In this document: positions 1 through 28,600 of the stretch, one piece after another
Position numbering within the stretch: position 1 is the first letter of the stretch
How the letters are laid out: each line of letters begins with the position of its first letter
Assembly: GCF_028372415.1 (NCBI RefSeq)
Contig: NC_092875.1
Span: forward strand, 354,632,233-354,696,232
DNA: 64,000 bases
Direction: 5' to 3'
From: Notamacropus eugenii
Taxonomy: Eukaryota; Chordata; Mammalia; Diprotodontia; Macropodidae
Notes under the pieces: generated by a model
What the model saw: the letters and a program-made list of their open reading frames with translations, nothing else
Told to the model about the DNA's origin: nothing
Database searches by the model: none
Position numbers and translations under genes: made by a program

Positions 1-991
1 AGGGGTAATGAGCTTAGCTTCTACAGTTGGTCATTCCGAACCAACTGCAGAAGTTGGTGTGGAAGTGGGAAATGGGAACGTAGGCAGGAGGCAACAAACT
101 CTCTTTTCAGTCTGGGTGAGCAAATACCAAACAATCAGGTGTTTGGCAAGCTGGACTAAACCCAAATTCGGGGGTGAGGTCAAGACTCATTTGGTAGCTA
201 TATAAAAGGATATAGTAAAAGACTGTATGCCAAGAGACCAACTTAGTGGTAGTAACCATAAAATGGAGAAGACATGGATATGAAAGATTTTTTTGAGATA
301 AAATCAAATAAAACCTGATGATTGGGTAGATGTGGTATTTGAAAGGAAAGAATTCAGGGAAACTCATTATTTTCTAAGAATACACCACCAGAGGCAGCAG
401 TGGATTATGTTTTCTAAGAGTCCTTTCAGATTTAAAATGTGATGCTGCTTAAAGATCCCTCATGGAGTCTAAATAAGTGAAAGCTATATACTTAAAAAGA
501 AGAAGTATGTGGCACCAAAGACCTAAGGAGTTAGGTAGCCTACACTGTAAAAATGAGCTGAAAAATTAAATGAAAGAGAGAAAGCTACAAATTCAAGTGG
601 AAACTTCAAATCTGAGACAGATCTTTCTAAAATAGAGCTTGTTCCTTGACAATCAAACCAAAGGAAGGTCTTTGGATTGTAATTTGGTGTTTCGCTTTCC
701 TGAAAGTATGAAAGCAAGAAAATAAAATCTAAATTTTTAGCTGCCTCTAAAAAAATCTTAATTATACCACATGATCAGAAAACTGGCCCAGAGTAGTTCT
801 GTGTATAGTTTTGTTAGGTACATATAATTCACATAAATTATAGTTTAAAAAATTACTATCAAAACTTTTTAGCATTAAAATATTTTTAAGAAGCAAATGT
901 TTATGATTTCAAAGGGTTTTTTTGCAATGTGTAGACAGATAAACAGTAGAGAAAAATAAAGACACGGAATACTGAAGCTGGAAAAGACTTT
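1..991. other. NSUN2 intron 9, no recognised element
   Basis: AT-rich intronic sequence to the left of the HAL1 insertion. I see no exon here: the next NSUN2 exon would have to continue after codon 340, and no matching reverse-strand peptide is present, so exon 10 lies outside the window. The short open frames are not supported as genes. Confidence 0.6.
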
Positions 992-1679
992 AAAAAGTTC
1001 AAGATGTGGGAAGGAGCCAAGATGGCAGAGTAGAAAGACACATATAAGCTAGCTCCGAACCCACAGCCATAAAATATCTGTAAAGAAGAACTCACAACAA
1101 ATTCTGGAGCAGCAGAAGCCACAGAACAACGGAGCGGACAAGATTTCTGTTCCACAGAGACCTGAAAATCTGACGCAAAAGGTCCATCGCACACCAAACC
1201 CGGAGCAGAGCCCAGCCCTACCTTGGCGGCGGGGCACCGAGAGGAGCAGATCCAAGCAGGCTTCAGGGACAGAATCTCCAGCGGCTGAGCAGGTCCCTCC
1301 ACCCACAGGTGACAAGGGTCGGTGAGAGGGTCTCCTTTGGCTGGTCGAGAGGGGAGTGGGGTGTCCCCATAACTCAGGCCCCCTCAGAAGGCAGCAGTGG
1401 GGGCGGCAGCGGACAGGAGCTCCCCAAGCAGGCAGGAGCTCGGATTCATTGTTGAAGGTCTCCACATAAACCCCCTGAGGGAACTGAGCCCCATGTGGTG
1501 GCCCTGCCCCAACCTGAGCACCAGAACTTAATCTCACACTGAATATCAGCCCTGCCCCCGCCCAAAGCCCTGAGGCTGGGAAGCAGCATTTGAATCTCAG
1601 ACCCCAAGCCCTGCCTGGATGAATCTGGAGGCGGTGGGTGCGGAAAGAAAACTCAGAAGTCAAGTCACTGGCAGGGAAA

Positions 1680-2780
1680 ATGCTCAGAAAAGGGAAAAAA
1701 AAATGAGACTATAGAAGGTTACTTTCTTGGTGAACAGATAATTCCTCCCTTCCTTTCTGGATGAGGAAGAACAATGCTTACCATCAGGGAAAGACACAGA
1801 AGTCAAGGCTTCTGTATCCCAAACATTCAGAATAAATATACCATGGGCTCAGGCCATGGAAGAGCTCAAAAGGACTTTGAAAATCAAGTAAGAGAGGTGG
1901 AGGAAAAACTGGGAAGAGAAATGAGAGAGATGAAAGACAAGCATGAAAAGCAGGTCAACACCTTGCTAAAGGAGACCCAAAAAATTGCTGAAGAAAATAA
2001 CACCTTGAAAAATAGGCTAACTCAATTGGCAAAAGAGGTTCAAAAAGCCAATGAGGAGAAAAATGCTTTAAAAAGCAGAATTAACCAAATGGAAAAGGAG
2101 ATTCAAAAGCTCACTGAAGAAAATAGTTCTTTCAAAATCAGAATGGAGCAGATGGAAGCTAATGACTTTATGAGAAACCAAGAAATCACAAAACAAAACC
2201 AAAAGAATGAAAAAATGGAAGATAATGTGAAATAACTCATTGGAAAAACAACTGACCTTGGAAAATAGATCCAGGAGAGACAATTTAAAAATTATGGGAC
2301 TACCTGAAAGCCATGATCAAAAAAAGAGCCTAGACATTGTCATTCATGAAATTATCAAGGAAAACTGTCCTGAGATTCTAGAACCAGAGGGCAAAATAAG
2401 TATTCAAGGAATCCACTGATAACCACCTGAAAGATCCAAAAAGAGAAACTCCTAGGAACATTGTGACCAAATTCCAGAGTTCCCTAGTCAAGGAGAAAAT
2501 ATTGCAAGCAGCTAGAAAGAAACAATTCAAGTATTGTGGAAATACAATCAGGATAACACAAGATCTAGCAGCTTCTACATTAAGGGATTGAAGGGCATGG
2601 AATAGGATATTCCAGAAGTCAAAGGAACTAGGACTAAAACCAAGAATCACCTACCCAGCAAAACTGAGTATAATACTTCAGGGGAAAAATTGGTCTTTCA
2701 ATGAAATAGAGGACTTTCAAGCATTCTTGATGAAAAGACCAGAGATGAAAAGAAAATTTGATTTTCAAACACAAGAATGA
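1680..2780 (+). pseudogene. HAL1/L1 ORF1 remnant (RNA-binding coiled-coil protein), broken
   Basis: This encodes an L1 ORF1-like protein: a basic N-terminus with a conserved acidic segment near DEEEQCL, a long heptad coiled coil rich in K and E (about residues 45-130), and then the RNA-binding core (peptides such as IGKTT and IMGLPESHD). It is inactive. A frame change occurs after about eight codons, a stop interrupts the frame at about 2233 where sibling copies read NVKYLIGK, and further stops lie in the C-terminal third. Open stretches of 153 codons or fewer remain. ORF1p normally forms trimers that coat L1 RNA in the cytoplasm. Confidence 0.85.
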
Positions 2781-2913
2781 AGAGAAACATGAAAAGGTAA
2801 ACAGCAAAGAAAAGTCATAAGGGACTTGTTAAAGTTGAACTGTTTACATTCCTACATGGAAAGAAAATATTTGTAACTCCTGAAACTTTTCAGTATCTGG
2901 CTAGTGGGTGGGA

Positions 2914-2970
2914 TTACACACTTACACACACACAAACACACACATACACACAGACACACACACACACACA
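2914..2970. repeat. CA-rich microsatellite
   Basis: An imperfect (CA)n tract inside the 3' noncoding region of the HAL1 element. A matching TG-rich patch lies at the equivalent place in the antisense copy at 44171-44205, so it is part of the element and not an independent expansion. Confidence 0.9.
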
Positions 2971-3786
2971 GAGCACAGAGTGAACTGAATAGGATGGGAT
3001 CATAACTTAAAAAAATGAAATTAAGTGGTGAGAGAGAAATATATCGGGAGGAGAAAGGGAGAAATGGAATGGGGCAAATTATCTTTCATAAAAGAGGCAA
3101 GCAAAAGACTTTAGTTGAGGGAAAAAGAAAGGAGGTGAGAGAAAAACATGAAGTTTACTCTCATTACATTTCACTAAAGGAAGGAATAAATGCACACTCA
3201 TTTTGGTATGAAAACCTATCTTACAATACATAAGCAGGGTGGGGGGAGGATGGAAGGGAAGGCAATGCAAGGAGGGAGCAATTTGAAGTCAACACTCTTG
3301 GGGACGGACAGGATCAAAAGAGAGAATAGAAGGAATGGGGGGCAGGATAGGATGGAGGGAAATATAGTTAGTCTTACACAACACAACTTTTACGGAAGTC
3401 ATTTGCAAAACTACACAGATATGGCCTATATTGAATTGCTTGCCTTCCAAAGGGAATGGGGTGGGGAGGGAGGAATGAAGAGAAGTTGGAACTCAAAAGT
3501 TTTAGAAACAACTGTCAAGTACTGTTCTTGCTACTAGGAAATAAGAAATACAGGTAAAGGGGTATAGAAAGTTATCTGGCCCTACAGGACAAAAGAGAAG
3601 ATGGGGACAAAGGAAGGGAGGGATGATAGAAGAGAGGGCAGATTGGTGATAGGGGCAATTGGAATGCTCGGTGTTCTGGGGTGGGGGAAGGGGACAAATG
3701 GGGAGAAAATTTGGAACCCCAAATTTTGTGAAAATGAATGTTAAAAGTTAAATAAATTAATTTAATAAAAAAAAAAGTTCAAGATG

Positions 3787-21505
<17,719 letters not shown>

Positions 21506-22326
21506 GCTGCCGAGCACGGGGACCACGCCACGCGCCACGAGCTTCAGAATGACGCCGCCGGCTCGTCCCACCTCGAGGGGGGCCTTCTACTTAGGCCCCA
21601 GCCCAGGGAAGCATCGCCTATGTAAGAGCCTATGGCGAGAAGTGGGGAGGAAAATCCCCAGGAACACCCAAACCTTACTTCTCCGCTGGAAAAAGCCCTC
21701 GGAAAGGCAGTAATGTTTTCTGACGGCGGAGAACCGTAAGGGCGAAACCCCGAAATGTCTTTTCCGTGAAGGGCTTTGTTTTGCAGGCACTGAGTTCGCC
21801 ACCCTAAGCCGGGGGCGCAGGCGTAGTGCGGTGCAGCTCGTGGGCGGGTCAGGAGAGACCCGAGGAGCGACTCGGGGGCGGCTCTTAGAATTACCAGCAT
21901 TTTCTGATTTGCTCAGAATCGGTCACACGTGGATCTTCTGGGGGCGGGGGGGATGGAGGGGCGGAGACAAAGGAGGCCCTGTCGTCCAATAGGAGGCCTT
22001 CCTCCGGAGTTAAAAGGGCGGCTTGTTCAATCGACGTCCTCGGTCTCGGACCTCCTGACCTTCGGCCCCTCCCCTCAGCCGAGTGCCTCTTTTAAGATCA
22101 TCTTTGCACCTCTCTTCTCCGGCAGTCTGCCTCTAACCGGCTCTTTTAGTCACTTTCCACTCGTCTCAAGGCCCCGTGGTCCTGGAACGGAATAAAGCCG
22201 AGACCTCGGATCCCACACCGCTGTTTGCTCCGTCTCCCCTCGCCCAAGGGCGTCGTTGCTGCAGCACCCTGCTGGATCGTTCCAGGCTCGGCGGCAGCCG
22301 GAGCCCCAGCCCTGCCTGCCGGGACC
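21506..22326. promoter_or_regulatory. Bidirectional NSUN2-SRD5A1 promoter and both 5' UTRs
   Basis: Only 821 bp separate the two start codons. Visible candidate sites are GC boxes (GGGCGG at 21842-21847 and 21942-21947, a further one near 21957-21963), a CCAAT box at 21986-21990 (plus orientation), and an imperfect NRF1-like GGCGCAGGCGTA near 21814. There is no TATA box at a convincing position. Exact transcription starts cannot be read from sequence. Head-to-head CpG-island promoters are commonly co-active; whether these two genes are co-regulated is inference. Confidence 0.75.
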
Positions 22327-22610
22327 ATGACGTTCTCGGTGGAATTTGGTCCCATTGAGAAGCTCTCCTCCCTTGTGGTGGTCTTGGGGCTGAAATTATG
22401 GGCACTGCAGCGGATCGTGGGGTCGCCCTATGGCCGCCACTCCAGGGCCATCTTTGGCCCGACAATGCCGGGGAAGCTGGCGTGGTTCGTACAGGAGCTG
22501 CCGTGCTTGCTGGTGCCCCTCTACGTGACCACCTGCACCCCGGCCCAGCGTCTCAGCCACTGGCCCAATCGCATCCTGCTGGCCATCTTCATCACCCACT
22601 ACTTGCAAAG
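22327..22610 (+). CDS. SRD5A1: SRD5A1 exon 1 (coding part)
   Basis: 284 nt, donor GTAACC. The ATG follows GGGACC (A at -3) and is the first ATG in frame. The open frame continues upstream to a TTG at 22225, but without an ATG. Encodes [20 protein letters not shown] through ITHYLQ and two bases of R95. Carries Q56/E57. Confidence 0.95.
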
Positions 22611-25600
22611 GTAACCACGTGGGGGGGGAGGGAGAGGATCCCTTCCCTCTCTCCCCCTCTGCTCCCCACCTTACCTCCTCCTCTGCCTCTCCCCAAAATA
22701 ACCGTGGCCATCAGGAGTTTGGGGGTGACCTCCAGCTGGTCTAAAAGCGCCCCCACCCCGGGGAGTTTTGCTCCCCAGAAGTAACGAAAGCAGAGACCGG
22801 GTGGCATAAGCGTTCAAATAAAAGGAGAGAGCCCTAGGACGCGGTCGGAGGAGTCTGATTTCTGTGGCCGCTGGAAGCAGGGTTGGCTCCTATTTTGTGT
22901 TTGATCCGTGTGGTCCAGCCTGGGGATCCTCCTCGGAGGGCACGTGGTACCTGGCGGCAGAGCCTCGCCGGAGAGCCCTGGCCCTCCACGCCCCGTTTGG
23001 TAAACCTTTGCCCCGTTTTTTTATATCGCTTTCTCAATTAGGATGAATTCCTGTTTTCTATGGATAATTTGTAACGAGCAAGTTAAAATGCCAGTCGTGT
23101 AGTCATTAACCTCTTCCATAACTAAAGACCAACCACAGTGGTCACGAAATAGATGCAACTTCAGCTTTCTGGTGATGGGCCTCCACGTACTTAGCTGGTC
23201 TTTGGAAAGTTGACCCATCAGTTGCCAGGACCATACTGGAAGCCTACTAGAACCTACAGTGATTACCAGAGTTTACCTCCGGTGGGATTGCCTTAGAGAG
23301 CCAAGCACGATAAGGCACGGGAGGAGGTCTTTGTGAATGAGATCCCTTCCAAACTAGGGGTCTGGATAGAGTTGATGAACAACCTCACGAGACAAGACCA
23401 ATCTGGAAACCCGGAGGTGGTTGGAAAATGCTCAACGTGACATGTTTGCCATAGCTCACAACATGTCACCTTTAGTTATTATAAAATTTATGTCTGTCTC
23501 TCTCTAATAGTTTACTTACCCGCAAGAAAATCAAGCTACTAAGGCAGAGAATTTTGTTTTTAACTTCACATTCCCAGCACCTAGCACAATGCTTGACACT
23601 TAGGGGTTAATTAATAAATGCTTTTTGAATTTAAGTGACTTGAGAGAGACTGGAAACGGGGAAGATCAGTTAGGAAGCTATTGAAATATTCAGGTGAGAA
23701 GTGATAAGTGCTTGAATTAGGGTAGTGTTGTTCTTTGGAGTGGAGAAAAAGGAAAGCACATGAAATATTATTTCTTCCAATAAAGGTTCCTATCTGACCA
23801 AACAACATTTCTCAGTACTGCTATGCAGTACTGAGGGTTCAATGAATGTATGTAGAATGAAGAATATAGAAGAGGAAGAACAAGGTTTTCTTGGTTAAAT
23901 GGTCCAGTTATTATTTGTTCATCACTGGAATATTTGTGTGTATGAAAATACTATGTTTAGCTTTGGCAAAATAGAAGCAAAGTACTTTATTTCTTTCTGT
24001 CAGTCAACTTTGTCTTGCTCCCATATTCAGAAAGCTTGTAAAACTTAACACCAAATTTAATCAGATGCAGAAATGTTTATTGTTAAGTCTGCTGTCACTT
24101 TGCACATTAAATGTATTCCTGAAAAGTCTTGTCTGTAAAGTAAATTAATATACAGTAATTACATTACAGTCTTGGTGACATACATAGGAAGAGAAAACAT
24201 GGTGCAGTGAAAAGTACTAAAGTACTGTATTTGGAGTCAGAAAGACTTGTTTGAATCCTGCCTCTACAAGATTATAACTGTGTAACCCTGGGCAAGTCAC
24301 TTAATCCTGTTTGGCTTTGTTTCCTCATCTGTAAAATGAACTGAAGAAGGAAATGACAAACCTTTCTAGTATCTTTACCAAGAAGACCACGAAGAGTCAG
24401 ACACGACTGAAATAGCACCACCACAATTAGGGTTGGCCTTAGGTAGTTCCTAAGATGCTTTCCAGCTCTTAATCTGGGGTCTTAAACTCATTTTTAAATG
24501 TTTCCCCACAGGAAATACTTTTGGGAGCAACATTTTTGCAATAAAAAATGCTTAAGAATCTTAATATAAGGAGCACAGATGGCTTCTCAACTCATATACC
24601 ACTTACTCATGATTGATGGCTCCCTTTCCTTCCTTGTTCCTATATCCTTCTCTCGAGCCTTTTTCCCCTCTATCAGCTTTTGGAGACTAGTAACCCTTCT
24701 CATTCAGGGCATCATTCCCTCTTCATTAAGTTTTATTATTAGTAGTATTTTACTAAATTTGGTTACTGAGGAAGGAGTGGAGAAATAAGAAGAATATGAA
24801 AAGACATTGTCCTCGTAGTCTGTAGCCTAGTCTTATAGCCAGCCTAGTCTCAAAGCCTAATATGGAAGATAAGCCATATACATATAATCACAAAGTAGAG
24901 TACAAAAGTGTGTGTGATGTGGTTGTTCAGAGGAGGACAAAAATTACGAAACGTGCATGCAGTTTTAGAACTGGCGGGTATTCCCAAGGTCATCTAGTCC
25001 AAGCCATCAGCTTGGACTACTGATGCCAGAGAAATTTTGATTTGTGTCTTTAGTGGAAATGTCTTGACTGGAACCCAAGTTTCCTGGTCTCTTTCTACTT
25101 ACTACAAAATCTATGTGTGCAAATAGGAATGCTGTTGCTTTGTGAAGGACTTTTTCCTAAAATGCAGAGAAACTTGAAGCCATTTATACCGTGGGAATGG
25201 TGGTCACTGATCCAAAATTGGTGGAATAATCCAAATCTAGTTTGAGCTCTAGAGGAGGAAATATTCAATTTGAGCAAGGGGAAAGGAATAATAGCCAATA
25301 GGACATGCAGAAACCTATCCAAATATGAACTAGTCTCATTGCTTACTTTCAGTTGTCTATGTAAAGTTTTTCGTTAAGTTGTGTATTAATGTGCATACAG
25401 TTTGCAAAATCAAAACAGCTGTCCTCAAATTTTGGAGACTTTTGTTTAGAAAACAGAAGTATTGGCTAATATACTCAGTAAACAAATACATTCAATAGGA
25501 AACAGAACCTGTGGAAAACCATCCAGCGTTACATAAAACCAGCTACTATATCACATGTGCTGATAGCAAGGCAGATATAAGTAAACTTTCCAGTCATCAG

Positions 25601-28600
25601 TGTTGAAAGGTTAAAAAAAAAAAACACAAGGTAAATTTTATTTTCCAAGTTAAAAATCCAGCTTTTAGTTTACTAGTTAGTAAAAAGGGAAAACAAAGAG
25701 ATTTTTAAATCAACTCTCAGAGTTAGAAAGGACCTGGAGGTCTTTCATCCAATCTGTAATGAATCAGTAATGAATCTTAACTAGTCTATTGCTTAATAAT
25801 CTTGAGAGATAGGAGCAGAGGCTGAGGAATTGACACCATCCAAAGAAATCCAGCTCTGCTTATATTTTATTAGTTGCTCTTTTAACATTTGATAGCACTG
25901 CAAGTACTGAATTCTTTATTGTCTTCAAGTACTATTTTCAAAACATTTCAAAAAGAGCACAAATATCTTTTTTATTGTTAATTATTTAACTGTTATACCT
26001 ATAATTTTTATGGGTTTCTGAATTCTGAAGCTACATCGTTAAAGAAGTTATTTATTTCCATGATTGAACATCATCGGTCATTTCTTCCCTCTATCTACAT
26101 GCACTTATATTTTTTCTACAAACGTACTATATAAGATGTGTAATAATTCACTACTATAGTCAGTCAAATTATATCATTGGACTGCCTGGCTTCTGTGTTT
26201 ATTTTACAAATTAAAAATATAATAATTTATAAATAAGTTTATAATTTATAAAAATATAACAAATTTATAAAAATATAATAATTTCATTTTGTAAAGCTTC
26301 CTTAAAAGTATCATTTCTCTTCTAGGAATCAGTGTTGTAGTTAAAAAATACAAAATAAATGCATAACTCTAAATACCAGTTATCTTAATGTTGTATATCC
26401 TACTTGTGCTTATACACTTCTCTAAATGTTGTGATGAATAAGCAGATTACTCTGTGAAAAAGGATTTTGTAAATCATTTTAACTGTGAGATTTTCCAGCT
26501 ATTTTAATTTGTCATGCCTCATACTGTCATCATAGAGACTTCTTATATTTTTGTTATCACACACAAAAAGGGATCTTTAAATGCCATTTCGTACAACTTG
26601 TTACTTAACAAGAATTCCCTCTTTATACCTGATGAGTATAATCTTTGCTTAAAGATTTCTAGATAAAGCATTTTTTAGGTGCTTACTATACATGCCAGGC
26701 TCTATACTAAGCACTGTGAATAAAACTACAAATGCATTTACCCTGAAAGAGATTACATTTTAATGGAGAAAGACTAGTGATTACATAAAATTGAAAAGGT
26801 TTTATATGAACAAAATCAACACAGCTAAAGTTAGAAAAGAAGAGATTACAGGAAACATTTACAGTAAATATCTCTAGTAATAGTCTGCTAGCCAACAAAT
26901 ACAGGAAATTTTTGCAAATATTTAAGAAGAAGAGCAATTGGATCATTATACCTCAACTGGCTCTACCACATTTCACTTTAATCCCTCCTATGTTACCATT
27001 CGCATCCTTAAGCATTTTACCCACCCCCTTTAAATACTGGAGCCATAATTCAACCAAATACTGCCATTGCTACTGTATGGTAGTAAAAATAGCCACCTCT
27101 GGCTACTAACCCAATTTCTACCTTCTTGGGAGAAGCTTTTGCAGATTCCCCTTAATCTTAGTACCTTCCCTCTGAGAGTACCTCCAAATTTATCTTGTAT
27201 ATATATCTCGATTGTATATAATTGTTTGCATGTTGTCTCTTCTGTTAGATTGTGAGTTCTTTACGATTGGGGGTCTTTGTTTTTACCTTTCTTTTTATCA
27301 CCAGAACTTAGAACTGTGCCTGGAACACAATAGGTACTTAATAAATTCGAGTTGACTGACTTCCCTTTATGTGTTGTCTCTCATATAAGCATATCAGCTC
27401 CTTTTGGGGGAGGAACTACCTTCAGTTAGATTTCAGTGCCGTTGCCCAGTGCTTGGGAAATAGTATAATAAATACTTCTGCAATCTTTTCAAACACGACA
27501 AAAACAAATGTTTTAGATGTACTGGGAAAACTGATTCATTGTTGGCACTAAGAATGGCCCTGATCTGGAAAACAATTTGTTACTTTAAAAAAAAAATCGT
27601 TGACACATACAATGTACAATCTAATATTTATTACCAGCCCTTTACACCAGGGAAGTCAAAGAGAGAAGAAACAAGATATATGTGTGTACACATATACATA
27701 TACACATATATATGTATATGCATATGTGCGTATGTATATATAGATTTTATTTAAATATGTTAATCATGCCGCACAGCAGTGTATCATTATATTTTAGCAA
27801 TAATATTGAAAATTAGCATAATATGCCAGTAATATGAAATGTATATTATATTTCTACATAATATTATATGTGTGTATTATGTATGTATACACCCGTATAT
27901 ATATGTATGTATAAATGTAACGTATGGCAGCACTTTTTATGGTTGTAAAAAAACTGGAAACATAATAGATACTCATCAATTGAGGTAGGGCTAAATAAGT
28001 TGTGGTACAAAATGGAATAGAATATTATTGTACTGTATGAAATAAACACAAGGAAGAAGCAGGAGAGTTGAATAAACTGGTACAAAATGAAGCAAGCAGA
28101 ACCAGGAAAAGAATATACATAAGCTATAACATTAATGTGAGTGAAAAGAAAAAAAACAAAACTGACCAGTGTGAAATTAACATGACCAAACTTGGCTCCG
28201 AAGAGATACACCTCCTTTCTTTACAGAGGTTGAGGATTAGGGGTATGGAATATTATATGGAAAGTCAGACTTGGATTATGTGTTGGTCAAATTGGTTGAA
28301 TTGCTTTTCCCTCATCTTTTAAAAATTCTTTGTTTCTAAGAATTGTGCTTTGGGAGGGGGTGGAGTGTATTGGGAACTGTAAGTGATTTAAAAAAAGATA
28401 TCAATAAACATATATAGCTTAAAGAAAAGAAGAGCTTCTCAATTTTCTGCTTATATATTGCCCTGAAAAGTTCATCACTGAATGCTCTTGGTTTAAGTGG
28501 GTATTAAAATAATCTTATTTTTGCCTCCCTTGATTTTCAGTCTTCAGGAGGGAGTACGGTATTATATGCCACAACAACCCAGGGCTTACTGATGATTGGT

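Larger units (their letters stand above)
1007..3771 (+). mobile_element. HAL1-type (ORF1-only) L1 retrotransposon
   Basis: A complete insertion unit. The 15-bp direct repeat AAAAAGTTCAAGATG at 992-1006 and 3772-3786 is the target-site duplication. The order is a GC-richer 5' region that begins near GGAGCCAAGATGG (1011-1679), one ORF1 remnant (1680-2780), a 980-bp noncoding 3' region with a CA-rich patch, and a terminal A-run. There is no reverse-transcriptase ORF2, which is the defining trait of half-L1 (HAL1) elements; the same ORF1-to-3' arrangement recurs in the copy at 43315-46179. It would have been mobilised in trans by L1 ORF2. It lies in NSUN2 intron 9, antisense to the gene. The call as HAL1 rests on structure; the subfamily is not known. 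Confidence 0.85.

Noticed and set aside
3190..3537. A 115-codon frame downstream of HAL1 ORF1, considered as a truncated ORF2.
   Set aside because: The peptide has no endonuclease or reverse-transcriptase motif. The equivalent region of the 43.3-46.2 kb copy is also noncoding and purine-rich.
21506..21571. In-frame upstream extension of NSUN2 exon 1.
   Set aside because: It begins with GTG, not ATG. The conserved MGRR start at 21505 has a strong context.
22225..22326. In-frame upstream extension of SRD5A1 exon 1.
   Set aside because: The extension begins at a TTG with no in-frame ATG. The peptide is proline/alanine-rich, as expected from translated 5' UTR, and the ATG at 22327 has a good context.
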